From Salidesulfovibrio onnuriiensis (lineage in GTDB: Bacteria > Desulfobacterota > Desulfovibrionia > Desulfovibrionales > Desulfovibrionaceae), in the NCBI RefSeq assembly GCF_008001235.1, contig NZ_CP040751.1, positions 665,001-729,000 on the forward strand: a stretch of 64,000 bases of DNA. The letters run 5' to 3'. The notes under the pieces are model-generated. The model worked only from the letters and a program-made list of their open reading frames with translations, was not told the origin of the DNA and made no database searches. Shown here piece by piece: positions 34,280 to 42,188 of this stretch. The translations under genes were made by a program, and so were the position numbers. How positions within the stretch are numbered: the first letter of the stretch is position 1; each line of letters starts with the position of its first letter.

Positions 34280-34873
34280 GGATGAGATTGGCGGCGATGG
34301 ACCACATGGTCAGGCAGATGATGGAGTCCAGCAGCCGCCAGGTGAGTTGCTTGCGGAACAGCGGGGCGAATGTCTGCCCCCCAGACTCAGGCACAAAAAC
34401 CAGACCGTGGAGGCCCCGATGGCCCCGGCCCCGAACAGGTAGCGGTCCATGGCCGGATACTGGCCGCTGAGGCTGCCCATGAGCACCACGGTGTCCAGGT
34501 AGAAGTGGGGGTTGAGCAGGGTCACGGCCATGGTCAGCAGCAGGGTCTTTTTCAGAGTGTGCGCGGTTTCCGCATCCGCGTTCAGGGAGCCCCCGCGCAG
34601 GGCCGAGCGCAGGGAGCCGTACCCGTACCAGAGCAGGAAGGCCGCGCCCCCGAAGGCCGCGATTTGGCCCAGCACCGGGTTGGAGGCCACGGCCGCGCCA
34701 ACGCCCGAAACCCCCAGGCTGATGAAGATGACATCAAAGAGGATGCACAGCGCCGCCACCATGAGATGGTGATTGCGGCGCACGCTCTGGGTCAAGACAA
34801 ACGCATTCTGCGCGCCTATGGCGACGATCAGGCCGCCGCCGGTGGCGAATCCCTCTATGGCGGGTATGAGCAT
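34263..34873 (-). pseudogene. argO: Arginine/lysine exporter ArgO (LysE family), frameshifted in a G-tract
   Basis: The gene starts well (AAGGAG before ATG 34873; MLIPAIEGFATGGGLIVAIG, AQNAFVLTQSVRRNH, TLLNPHFYLDTVVL are LysE/ArgO signatures). The reading frame then leaves the family at a run of six C on the plus strand (34377-34382, G on the coding strand). One extra G there would restore LSLGGQTFAPLFRKQLTW and the normal C-terminus LLDSIICLTMWSIAANLIL ending at 34263. As written, translation continues out of frame and stops at 34310. Cause may be a true mutation, slippage-based phase variation or a sequencing error. The divergent argP gene supports the argO identity. Confidence 0.75.
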
Positions 34874-35000
34874 GGTTCTCTCCTTGTCCGGCTGTTGAAA
34901 GCGGTCCGTCAACCTTGTTGCCCTATGAACAGCCGCAGGCAACGGGTGCCGTTTGTTCTGAAAGCAAAATAGGGAGAGCTTTATGGTAAGTAAAACTAAT

Positions 35001-35019
35001 CTTGTTAATCATTGATAAG
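35001..35019. promoter_or_regulatory. Imperfect LysR-type palindrome between argO and argP
   Basis: CTTGTTAAT and ATTGATAAG are inverted arms (7 of 9 match) around one base and contain the T-N11-A pattern of LysR-type sites. It lies 19 bp before the argP start within the divergent argO/argP region, where ArgP is known to act in other bacteria. Confidence 0.5.
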
Positions 35020-35037
35020 AAATGCTAATGGTAGTCC

Positions 35038-35946
35038 ATGCTGGATTACAAACTTTTGCAGGCCCTGGCCGCAGTGGTGGACGAGGGCGGGTTCGAGCGC
35101 GCCGCGCGCGTGCTGCACGTGACCCAGTCCGCCGTTTCCCAGCGCATCAAGCTGCTGGAGGAACAGGCCGGTCAGGTGCTTTTGGTGCGGTCCGCGCCGC
35201 CGCGTCCCACCGAGGCGGGCATACGGCTGCTCAAGCATTTTCGGCAGGTTCGCAGGCTGGAGGATGACTTGGGCCTGGAAATGAATTTGGACGCGGGGGC
35301 CGGGGACGAAAGCGCAAGGAAGACCACCATCTCCATGGGCATCAACGCGGACAGTCTGGCCACCTGGTTCCTGGAGTCCGTGCGCGGGTATCTCCAGGCC
35401 GAGCCGGTGCTGCTGGATCTGCGGGCCGACGACCAGGAAGAGACCCACAAGCTCCTGCGCGACGGCGAGGTGCTGGGCTGCATCACCTCGCGTTCTGAAC
35501 CGTTCCAGGGGTGCCGGTCCGAATACCTGGGCAGCATGACCTACCGGCTCATGGGTTCATCCGGATTCAGGGACCGTTGGTTTCCGGACGGGTTCACCGA
35601 GGAGGCCGTGCGGCGCGCCCCCATGCTCATCTTCAACCGCAAGGATCACATGCATGACCGGCTCCTTGAAAAGGCCTTCGGCCATGTTCCGCCCCTGAAT
35701 CCCTTTTATGCGCCCAGTTCCGGGCGGTTCGCGGACTTTGCCGAGGCCGGGCTGGCCGCGGCCATGCTGCCCGGGGAGCAGTACGGCGAGTACCTGGCCG
35801 AAGGGCGGCTGGTGGATGTGGCCCCCGGGTTCGACCACACCGTGCGGTTGCACTGGCATTGCTGGAACATCGATTCCCCGGTGCTGGCCGGATTCACCCG
35901 CGCCCTTGCGCGGGGGGCGCGTCGTCTGCTTCAACAGGAGCCTTGA
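35038..35946 (+). CDS. argP: LysR-family regulator ArgP
   Basis: A 302-residue LysR protein. The HTH covers residues 1-60 (YKLLQALAAVVDEGGFERAA, HVTQSAVSQRIKLLEEQ), which is closer to ArgP/IciA than to generic LysR proteins. The effector domain begins around 95. ArgP activates argO in response to arginine/lysine imbalance, and the adjacent divergent argO is its usual target. No good Shine-Dalgarno precedes the ATG. Confidence 0.9.
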   Translation: MLDYKLLQALAAVVDEGGFERAARVLHVTQSAVSQRIKLLEEQAGQVLLVRSAPPRPTEAGIRLLKHFRQVRRLEDDLGLEMNLDAGAGDESARKTTISMGINADSLATWFLESVRGYLQAEPVLLDLRADDQEETHKLLRDGEVLGCITSRSEPFQGCRSEYLGSMTYRLMGSSGFRDRWFPDGFTEEAVRRAPMLIFNRKDHMHDRLLEKAFGHVPPLNPFYAPSSGRFADFAEAGLAAAMLPGEQYGEYLAEGRLVDVAPGFDHTVRLHWHCWNIDSPVLAGFTRALARGARRLLQQEP

Positions 35947-35993
35947 GGATTTTTTGAAAAGAATATCCCCGGCATTTGGGTGAGTAAAAAAAG

Positions 35994-36818
35994 CTAGTAA
36001 ATTTCAAGGCGCTCGCGTTCGATGAGCGCCATTTTCCTTTCCACGCCCCAGCGGTAGCCGCGCAGCTTTCCGTCCCGGCCCATGATGCGGTGGCAGGGGA
36101 CGACAACGCCCAGCCGGTTGGCCCCGCAGGCGCCGGCCACGGCGCGCACGGCCTTGGGAATGCCCATGCGTTCGGCCAGCTCTCCGTAGGTCATGGTCTC
36201 GCCCGGCGGCACCTGGCGCAGGGTCTGCCAGACCCGTTTCTGGAAGGCCGTGCCCTGGATGTCCAGGGGCAGGTCCTCGCCCTTGTCCGGGGAGTCGATG
36301 AACGAGGTCACGGCTGCCACCCAGCCCCGGAACGCTGGCTCGGCCTCGCGCAGTTCCGCCTTGGGGAATCTGTGCTGAAGGCCCTCCAGCAGTTCCCGCC
36401 GTTCCCCGAATTCAATGGCGCAGATGCCCCTGTCCGTGGCCGCGACCAAGGTGTCGCCCAGGAAGCTCGTCCCGAAGGCGTACTGGATGACCGCGCCTTT
36501 GCCCCCGGACCGGAACGAGGCCGGAGTCATGCCCAGGATGCCGTGGACCGAGGAATAGAAACTGCTGCCCGAACCGAATCCGGCCTCGTAAAGCGCCTCG
36601 GTCACTGCCATGCCCCGGGCCAGGAGTTCGCGCATTCGCTCGTCGCGCACGGCCACGGCGTACTGCTTGGGCGTGACGCCCACGGCCTCGCGGAACACGC
36701 GCAGGAAATGGTAGGGGCTCAGGTGCGCGGCCTCGGCCAGTTTCTCGAGCGCGGGCTCTTCCTGGCTGGTCTCGATGATTCTGCAGACCTTGATGATACG
36801 GTCCTGAACTTCTTTCAT
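35994..36818 (-). CDS. Ada-like AraC regulator fused to O6-methylguanine-DNA methyltransferase
   Basis: A 274-residue fusion. Residues 1-105 form an AraC-type HTH (EKLAEAAHLSPYHFLRVFRE, TEALYEAGFGSGSSFYSSV). Residues about 120-274 form the suicide methyltransferase with PGETMTYGELAERMG, VAGACGANRL and the active-site PCHRIMG (Cys near 242). It lacks the N-terminal zinc domain of enterobacterial Ada, so it cannot sense methyl phosphotriesters by the classical Cys38. It repairs alkylated guanine and may still regulate genes. ATG 36818 behind AAGGGGA is preferred; a 36839 ATG is possible. Confidence 0.9.
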   Translation of the reverse strand: MKEVQDRIIKVCRIIETSQEEPALEKLAEAAHLSPYHFLRVFREAVGVTPKQYAVAVRDERMRELLARGMAVTEALYEAGFGSGSSFYSSVHGILGMTPASFRSGGKGAVIQYAFGTSFLGDTLVAATDRGICAIEFGERRELLEGLQHRFPKAELREAEPAFRGWVAAVTSFIDSPDKGEDLPLDIQGTAFQKRVWQTLRQVPPGETMTYGELAERMGIPKAVRAVAGACGANRLGVVVPCHRIMGRDGKLRGYRWGVERKMALIERERLEIY

Positions 36819-37006
36819 ATATGCATCCCCTTGAACCATGCCGGGTCTTTCTTGCGCGCGGGGCGCAGCTTCCGGGCAATTCGACGCAGCATAGCCGGAA
36901 TCGTCTTGAAACAAAATGCCATGAAACCTCCGGGTGTGTTTGCGCACAGTATCGGCCCGAGAGCCGGGGCCGACTATCGGTTTCTTGCGGTTGCGGACAG
37001 GGCGTG

Positions 37007-37035
37007 AAAAAGGCCACCCCTGTCCGGGGTGGCCT
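37007..37035 (-). terminator. Rho-independent terminator of ribB
   Basis: AGGCCACCCC (37011-37020) and GGGGTGGCCT (37026-37035) form a perfect stem; on the minus strand it is followed by TTTTTC. It lies 83 bp after the ribB stop. Confidence 0.82.
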
Positions 37036-37117
37036 AGGATGTCGGTAGAGGCCGGTATTCATCGTGAATGCCGATTGTCGGTAATCAATCGGCACACGGA
37101 GAAGTCAGGGTAAGGGG

Positions 37118-37762
37118 TTAGTTCTCCCGCGCCGTGCGGTAGGCCTTGAGGTCTTCGATGGTGATGACCGGGATGTCGTGCTTTTCGCCGAAGGCGGCCG
37201 CCTCGGGCAGCCGGGCCATGGTGCCGTCCGGGTTGGTCAGCTCGCAGAGCACGCCGCAGTCGCCCAGTCCGGCCAGGCGCATGAGGTCCACGGTGGCCTC
37301 GGTGTGGCCGTCGCGCTCCAGTACGCCGCCCGGGCGGGCGCGCAGCGGGAAGATGTGGCCGGGGCGGTGCAGGTCCACCGGGCTGGCCCCCTTGGCAGAA
37401 GCCGCCTTGACCGTTTTCACCCGGTCCGCAGCGGAAACGCCGGTGGTCACGCCCTCGGCCGCCTCGATGGACACGGTGAAGGCCGTGCCGTACCGGCTGG
37501 TGTTTTGCTCCACCATCATGGGCAGGCCCAGTTCCTCGATTTTCTCCTCGGGCATGCACAGGCAGACAATGCCGCTGCATTCCCGGATGAGCATGGCCAT
37601 CTGAGGTTCGGTGATGGTTTTCGCGCAGAAGATGAGGTCGGCCTCGTTTTCGCGGTTCTCGTCGTCGGTGACAAGCACTCCCCGTCCGCTGCTGAGGGCT
37701 TCCAGAGCCCGTTCAACGCGTTCGGTCGGTGCGCCCCACTTGGCAAGCAGGTTCTGATCCAT
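37118..37762 (-). CDS. ribB: 3,4-dihydroxy-2-butanone-4-phosphate synthase
   Basis: RibB converts ribulose-5-phosphate to the four-carbon precursor of the riboflavin xylene ring and formate. The 214-residue protein is a stand-alone RibB (no GTP cyclohydrolase II part). It shows the metal and substrate loop [31 protein letters not shown], and the C-terminal [15 protein letters not shown] (seen here as [10 protein letters not shown]). AAGGAG precedes the ATG. The gene is monocistronic with its own terminator and is controlled by an FMN riboswitch in its leader. Other rib genes are not in the window. Confidence 0.95.
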   Translation of the reverse strand: MDQNLLAKWGAPTERVERALEALSSGRGVLVTDDENRENEADLIFCAKTITEPQMAMLIRECSGIVCLCMPEEKIEELGLPMMVEQNTSRYGTAFTVSIEAAEGVTTGVSAADRVKTVKAASAKGASPVDLHRPGHIFPLRARPGGVLERDGHTEATVDLMRLAGLGDCGVLCELTNPDGTMARLPEAAAFGEKHDIPVITIEDLKAYRTAREN

Positions 37763-37875
37763 GACAATCTCCTTTCGGAAAAGGTTATGAACCAGGGCGC
37801 AGGAATACAGACAGGAGCCCGCACACGGCGGGCAGCAGGCAGCGGGCGCGAGGGCCCAAAGACAGCTGATCTGTC

Positions 37876-38020
37876 CTATCCTCTTTCATCCGGACTCTTA
37901 CCGTCGGCTCCGGCGTCTCACCGGATCTGCTGACCCTCTCCCCGATGGAGAGGCGCTCGCGGGCTCCCCGGTGCAAGCCGGGATACCGCCGGTGGGGAAT
38001 TCCACCCCGCCCTGAGAATA
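37876..38020 (-). ncRNA. FMN riboswitch (RFN element) of ribB
   Basis: Reading the minus strand, the conserved blocks appear in order: AGGGCGGGGTGGAATTCCCC, ACCGGCGGTAT, AGCCCGCGAGCG, GGTCAGCAGATCCGGTGAGA, GCCGGAGCCGACGGT, AGAGTCCGGATGAAAGAGG. These are the core of the FMN aptamer. Binding of flavin mononucleotide would lower ribB expression. The expression platform lies between 37763 and 37875; it is GC-rich with several possible stems, and I could not decide between termination and translation control. Confidence 0.96.
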
Positions 38021-38200
38021 AGATTCCGTTTGAATGCCTCAGGCCTGCCGGCTTTGTCAATGGTTCCGACGGGGCATCGGGCATGCGTTATAATCTGTCA
38101 CGAAAAGCTTGACCTTCTTTTCTGTATGACATAGTCGGGCGGTGCGTTCACGGCGCGGCCGCGGCTGTTCCGTAGAATTTGAAAACCGAATCGAGCAAGG

Positions 38201-38240
38201 AGCCGTGGGCATATTCTTGTTCACGGCTTCTTTTTTTTGT
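38201..38240 (+). terminator. Intrinsic terminator (attenuator) in the helicase leader
   Basis: AGCCGTG (38201-38207) and CACGGCT (38222-38228) form a seven-base stem, followed by TCTTTTTTTTG. It lies about 110 bp upstream of the helicase start, not after a convergent gene, so it is likely an attenuator in the 5' leader. Confidence 0.6.
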
Positions 38241-38262
38241 TGCTTTTTCTGGCTGCTCACAG

Positions 38263-38290
38263 CGGTCCTGCCTCCCGATTTTCGGGCGGC
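38263..38290 (+). promoter_or_regulatory. Second leader hairpin upstream of the helicase gene
   Basis: TGCC-T-CCCGA, TTT, TCGGG-C-GGCA pair to form a stem with a single mismatch bulge on each side (about 38269-38291). With the attenuator upstream it suggests a structured leader of over 150 nt. Confidence 0.42.
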
Positions 38291-38349
38291 AGCATCCCTT
38301 TGAACAGCCAGAGCCAATCTCCAAAAAGGCGTTACGCCAAGTTATTTCA

Positions 38350-39921
38350 ATGAGCGAATTCAAGAAACTCGGCCTTTCCGACAAGGCCGTCGAGGCACTG
38401 GAAAAGAAAGGGTTCAGCGAACCCACCCCCATCCAGAAATTGGCCATTCCCCTGATCCTGGGCGGCGAAAAGGACGTGGTGGCCCAGGCCTCCACCGGTA
38501 CCGGCAAGACCGCCGCTTTCGGCCTGCCCGTGCTGGAGCATGCCCGGGAGGGCGCTGGCCATGTGCAGACCCTGATCCTGACCCCCACCCGGGAACTTGC
38601 CATCCAGGTCTCGGACGAGCTGGCGTCCCTCAAGGGCACCCGCAAGCTGCGCGTGCTGCCCGTCTACGGCGGCCAGGCCATCCATCTGCAGTTCAAGAAC
38701 CTCAAGCACGGCGTGGACATCGTGGTCGGCACCCCCGGCCGTATCCTGGACCACATGAACCGTGGCAGCCTGGACCTGAGCAACATCACCCACTTCGTGC
38801 TCGATGAAGCGGACGAGATGTGCAACATGGGCTTCATCGACGATATCCGCGAGATCCTGGAAGGGGCGGGCGAAAACCGCCGCACCCTGCTGTTCTCGGC
38901 CACCATGCAGCCGGACGTGCTGCGCATCGCCACCGAGTTCATGGGCGATTACGAGAAGATATCGGTCAAGCCCAAGAAGGATGAGAGCTCTCTCAACCGC
39001 CAGATTTTTCACGAGATGTCCGACTCGGACCGTTTCGAGGGCCTGTGCCGCGTCGTTGACGCGGAGCCGGACTTCTACGGTCTGGTCTTTTGCCGGACCA
39101 AGCTGGACACCGCCGAACTGGCCGGGCGTCTGTCCGACCGGGGCTACCCGGCCGAAGCCATCCATGGCGATCTTTCCCAGGGCCAGCGCGAGGAGATCCT
39201 GCGCCGCTTCCGCGATCGCAAGGTGACCATCCTGGTGGCCACGGACGTGGCCGCGCGCGGCATCGACGTGCCCGACCTGACCCACGTGGTCAACTTCGCG
39301 CTGCCCCAGTCTCCGGAAACCTACGTGCACCGCGTGGGCCGCACCGGCCGGGCCGGCAAGAAGGGCGTGGCCGTGAGCCTCATCGCCCCGCGCGAGTTCC
39401 GCCGTCTCATGTACATTTCCAAGCACATCGGCGTGCGCATCGAAAAGCAGCCCCTGCCGCGCATCGAGGACGTCATCTACTCCAAGAAGAAGCAACTCAC
39501 GGACGAGTTGGAGGAGATCCTGGCCAACGGCGATCACGACGCCTACCGTTCCATGGCCCGAAATCTCATGGAGGATCACGAGCCCGAGGAAGTGCTGGCC
39601 GCGCTGCTCAAGCGCTCCTATGGCGACGACCTGGACCGCGAAAGCTACCGCGAGATCCGCGACGACTTCCGGCCGGGCAAGGGCGAATCCATTACCCTGC
39701 GCGTCAACGTGGGCCGTTCCGACGGGCTCTATCCCAAGAAGCTGGTGGAACTCTTGAGCAAGAACGCCGACATTCCTGCGTTCAAGATCCAGAACGTGCG
39801 TGTTCAGGGCCGTTACACCACTTTTTCGGTGCCTCAGAACCTGAAAAAGGAAATCTATGCCGCATTCAAGCGGCTTTCCAAGGGCGGCCCCGCCATCCGC
39901 GTGGATCTCTGGAAAAAATAA
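38350..39921 (+). CDS. DEAD-box RNA helicase with DbpA-type RNA-binding domain
   Basis: A 523-residue ATP-dependent RNA helicase. Motifs in order: Q-motif GFSEPTPIQ, motif I ASTGTGKT, PTRELAIQ, VGTPGRILD, DEAD (VLDEADEM), SAT (LLFSATM), VATDVAARGIDVPDL and YVHRVGRTGRAG. The C-terminal about 75 residues (ITLRVNVGRSDGLYPKKLVEL to VDLWKK) are the DbpA RRM-like domain that in E. coli DbpA recognises 23S rRNA hairpin 92. The role is probably in ribosome assembly or cold adaptation. ATG 38350 starts at the helicase fold; the upstream reading from 38179 covers the leader and is rejected. No clear Shine-Dalgarno is seen. Confidence 0.92.
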   Translation: MSEFKKLGLSDKAVEALEKKGFSEPTPIQKLAIPLILGGEKDVVAQASTGTGKTAAFGLPVLEHAREGAGHVQTLILTPTRELAIQVSDELASLKGTRKLRVLPVYGGQAIHLQFKNLKHGVDIVVGTPGRILDHMNRGSLDLSNITHFVLDEADEMCNMGFIDDIREILEGAGENRRTLLFSATMQPDVLRIATEFMGDYEKISVKPKKDESSLNRQIFHEMSDSDRFEGLCRVVDAEPDFYGLVFCRTKLDTAELAGRLSDRGYPAEAIHGDLSQGQREEILRRFRDRKVTILVATDVAARGIDVPDLTHVVNFALPQSPETYVHRVGRTGRAGKKGVAVSLIAPREFRRLMYISKHIGVRIEKQPLPRIEDVIYSKKKQLTDELEEILANGDHDAYRSMARNLMEDHEPEEVLAALLKRSYGDDLDRESYREIRDDFRPGKGESITLRVNVGRSDGLYPKKLVELLSKNADIPAFKIQNVRVQGRYTTFSVPQNLKKEIYAAFKRLSKGGPAIRVDLWKK

Positions 39922-40013
39922 TGAGAAAAAGGTGTGACGGCGTTGCCAGGAAACAAAATGCCGTCCATAGTGTGTCCAAGAACTGTGCTGGATTAAGAAT
40001 TTAAGGAGAAATC

Positions 40014-40565
40014 ATGCTCAAGCCTGAAAACTGCACTCTCTTCAGCGGAGCCGCCAAGGGCGCGGAATCCGAATTCGGTCGTCTGGCCGAAAAGTACGGC
40101 ATCACCGAAGTCAACTACGCCTTTGAAGGCCATAACTGCGAGCGCAAGCGCGGCCTGCAGATGCTCAGCCCGGAAGAACTGACCCGCAAGGACGTCAGCC
40201 TGACCTACGTTTCCAAGCTCCTGAACCGGACCTTCACCAATGCCGAAAAGATGCGCAAGGTGCTGCAGTCCATCATGTATCAGGTGGACTCCGGCCACGA
40301 GATCTTCATCGTGGGCGTGATTCAGGAAGACAACACCGTGCGCGGCGGCACCGGCTGGGGCGCGGAGTTCGCCAAGATCTGCAACAAGCCGCTCTATGTT
40401 TTCGGCCAGGCCCGCAACGCCTGGTACAAGTGGGAAAAGGTCGAATGGGTCGAGGTCAAGAACCCGGTCATCACCGATGCCAAGTTCACCGGCACCGGCA
40501 CCCGCTTCCTGGAAGAGAACGGCAAGAAAGCCCTGGAAGAGCTCTTCGAGCGTTCCTTCGGCTAG
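40014..40565 (+). CDS. Conserved hypothetical protein with SLOG-like Rossmann fold
   Basis: A 183-residue cytosolic protein. LFSGAAKGAESEFGRLAEKYG recalls the SGGARGAD-type nucleotide loop of DprA/LOG/SLOG proteins, and GGTGWGAEFAK recalls their second Gly-rich loop. The C-terminus ITDAKFTGTGTRFLEENG is well ordered. SLOG folds bind or hydrolyse nucleotides and appear in cytokinin activation, DNA uptake and defence sensors. No defence partner is adjacent; it follows the RNA helicase after 92 bp, behind AAGGAG. Function is not assigned. Confidence 0.72.
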   Translation: MLKPENCTLFSGAAKGAESEFGRLAEKYGITEVNYAFEGHNCERKRGLQMLSPEELTRKDVSLTYVSKLLNRTFTNAEKMRKVLQSIMYQVDSGHEIFIVGVIQEDNTVRGGTGWGAEFAKICNKPLYVFGQARNAWYKWEKVEWVEVKNPVITDAKFTGTGTRFLEENGKKALEELFERSFG

Positions 40566-40590
40566 CAGACGCTTTTTCCGAGATTGTGCA

Positions 40591-40621
40591 GGCCGTCACC
40601 GTTTGGTGGCGGCCTTTTTTT
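40591..40621 (+). terminator. Rho-independent terminator
   Basis: GGCCGTCACC (40591-40600) and GGTGGCGGCC (40605-40614) pair with one G-T, followed by seven T residues. It ends the SLOG-like gene. Confidence 0.87.
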
Positions 40622-40622
40622 G

Positions 40623-40688
40623 ATGGCGGATGCCCTGGCTTCCTGGTTCGAGGAGAGCGCGGAAACGGGCGGGTTGGTGCGGCTTTAG
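40623..40688 (+). pseudogene. Gene remnant with conserved C-terminus, copy 1
   Basis: A 21-codon frame that reads DALASWFEESAETGGLVRL and stops at 40688. Its end matches a second copy at 41822-41944 (ESAETG..VRL). The last 40 bases of the two copies differ at only three positions. It looks like the 3' end of a lost gene; the pattern is loosely like the C-terminal helix and strand of Gfo/Idh/MocA oxidoreductases, which I hold only tentatively. Confidence 0.45.
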
Positions 40689-40691
40689 TTG
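40652..40691. repeat. 40-bp direct repeat, left copy
   Basis: Positions 40652-40691 match 41908-41947 at 37 of 40 bases without gaps. The pair brackets a two-gene minus-strand cassette of lower GC. The left copy overlaps the stop codon of the cassette's second gene. Confidence 0.75.
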
Positions 40692-41149
40692 CCGCAACGG
40701 AACGCTTTGGGGTCGCCGTCTTCAAGGATTTGGGGAGGGCTTTTGGGTGGGCAAAGGGCATTTGCGGCAGCAAAGGCCCCTTGCTTGTCCTTGAACATCA
40801 TGCTGGCATAATCCTGCCGGAAGGTATCCCACGGAGGATTGTCGCTCACAATGCGGCTGCCGTTCGCGTTCAGGTCAAAAGATTTCCGTCGAAATGGCAT
40901 TTCCCTTTCTGGTTGTGTTGGACGGTCCGATTCCTCAAGAAGTCGTTTGAGACGGCTGCCTCCCCTTTTTGTCAGATGGGCGAAGAGAATATAGCTGTAT
41001 CCGTCGGCGGTCTTCATCTGCCAGTACCTGCTTTGAATTCGGATGATTGTGATACATTCGACGTCCATACAGGTGATATTGAGTTCGGTTCCTGCCCATG
41101 TCGCTGCCGGGAGCATGAGAATAATCAGGGACAGAAGGAGTCGGGACAC
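40685..41149 (-). CDS. Hypothetical secreted protein (cassette gene 2)
   Basis: A 154-residue protein with a signal peptide (MSRLLLSLIILMLPAATWA). The mature part has five Cys and a pattern of short strands (NITCMDVECITIIRIQSRYW, GYSYILFAHLTKRGG) with no family I recognise. It starts 3 bp after the stop of the upstream cassette gene, so the two are cotranscribed. The DNA is lower in GC than neighbours, and its stop codon lies in the left 40-bp repeat. A periplasmic partner or immunity-like protein for gene 1 is possible but unsupported. Confidence 0.6.
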   Translation of the reverse strand: MSRLLLSLIILMLPAATWAGTELNITCMDVECITIIRIQSRYWQMKTADGYSYILFAHLTKRGGSRLKRLLEESDRPTQPEREMPFRRKSFDLNANGSRIVSDNPPWDTFRQDYASMMFKDKQGAFAAANALCPPKSPPQILEDGDPKAFRCGN

Positions 41150-41152
41150 GGC

Positions 41153-41710
41153 TTAACCTGTTATTGTGTATTGAAGGGTTGAATTGTTTCCGCCCTTATA
41201 GAGCAAGTAGACAGTCCACGGCAATGGGATTTCACCGAACTTGGAGTAGGAGAATATGCTGCTTCCACCTGGTTTCAGGTGCCCTGTGCCGTCCCATATT
41301 TGTCCATCTACGCGAATATCCGCTCCGCAAACAAAACCGCCGATGTTTTTTACTTCGACTTCTATGACTTGTCCGGCATGAAAGGTCTCTGTGGTATGTG
41401 CTTCATACCCTTCGAGCGTCCCCATGATATTTATGGGGCGGGTATGCTTGCGGATGTCGCATTTACAGTTGGGATGGGGCCTTTCCGGTTTTTCCGTGAA
41501 CTCCTGGCCTTCCAGCGCTTTGCAGGCTTTACATGCCGTGGGCTTTGGGTGAATTGTCCAATAGCAGAGTTGATCCACAAGGGAATGCTTTTGAAGGACT
41601 GTTGTTTGTCTCTTTTGCAATGATTCTTATGTGGAAATGCCGACCATATGCTTGGGCATGCCGTTAATAAGCTGACCCTCACCAATATGTTGTGTAAAAG
41701 GCTTTCTCAT
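41153..41710 (-). pseudogene. Hypothetical Cys-motif protein (cassette gene 1), interrupted by an in-frame TAA
   Basis: ATG 41710 with AGGAG upstream begins MRKPFTQHIGEGQLING, then an in-frame TAA at 41629-41627 stops it after 27 codons. The same frame continues open as ESLQKRQTTVLQKHSLVDQL to 41153. Changing TAA to AAA would give one 185-residue protein. If the stop is real, a TTG at 41620 could start a 155-residue product without a good ribosome binding site. The motif ACKACKALEGQEF...HPNCKCDI resembles the Cys/His cluster at the end of phage head-morphogenesis proteins and of some toxin-like proteins. The C-terminus is a likely beta-sandwich. Confidence 0.52.
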
Positions 41711-41821
41711 AAATGCTCCTGTTGGATTTTTAAAAGAATATCATGTGATTTTGTTGCCGGAGGGGAAAGGGTGAAATCGGAAAGTGTTGAGGAAGCCATT
41801 TCCCATTGACAGGTAAAATGG

Positions 41822-41944
41822 ATGGATTGGCATGCTTGCTTGATCGCGTCCGTGCCCACGCCGCTGGACGACGCGTACCTGAACATGCTGGCGCATGAGG
41901 CGCTCATGGAGAGCGCGGAGACGGGCGTGTGGGTGCGGCTTTAG
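41822..41944 (+). pseudogene. Gene remnant with conserved C-terminus, copy 2
   Basis: A 40-codon frame from ATG 41822 ending LDDAYLNMLAHEALMESAET and then GVWVRL. It ends in the same peptide as the 21-codon frame at 40623-40688. It is too short to be a known enzyme and is probably the 3' stump of a gene. An independent small protein cannot be excluded, since AGG lies about ten bases upstream. Confidence 0.42.
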
Positions 41945-41947
41945 TTG
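41908..41947. repeat. 40-bp direct repeat, right copy
   Basis: Matches 40652-40691 at 37 of 40 positions. See the left copy for its relation to the cassette. Confidence 0.75.
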
Positions 41948-42188
41948 TCTTGGTTCTGGACTTTTGAACTATTCGGAGGATTCAAGGTTTTATGGAGCGG
42001 AAAGGTTGAGTTGCCAGGGAGAGTTGCACGGGGACGAACTGTTCGTTGACAGTGTTCACCTTCCCCACTAGAACACGCTCTCCCGCCACACAGACAATCC
42101 GCGTACATGCCCGGTCCGTCCCGTCGCAACGGGTGCGGATCCACCGGTGCTGTGTGTTTGCAATACTTATCTGAAGGAGAGACTTTTC

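Larger units (their letters stand above)
41711..42188. other. Intergenic region with gene remnant upstream of satP
   Basis: About 480 bp with no intact gene. It contains the promoter side of the minus-strand cassette, the remnant at 41822-41944, and about 240 bp before satP with short inverted repeats (for example GACGAACTGTTCGT near 42032-42045). No clear promoter motif was found. Confidence 0.5.

Noticed and set aside
41153-41710. Prophage remnant based on the HPNCKC motif
   Set aside because: No other phage gene, integrase or attachment site is nearby; a single Cys/His cluster is not enough.
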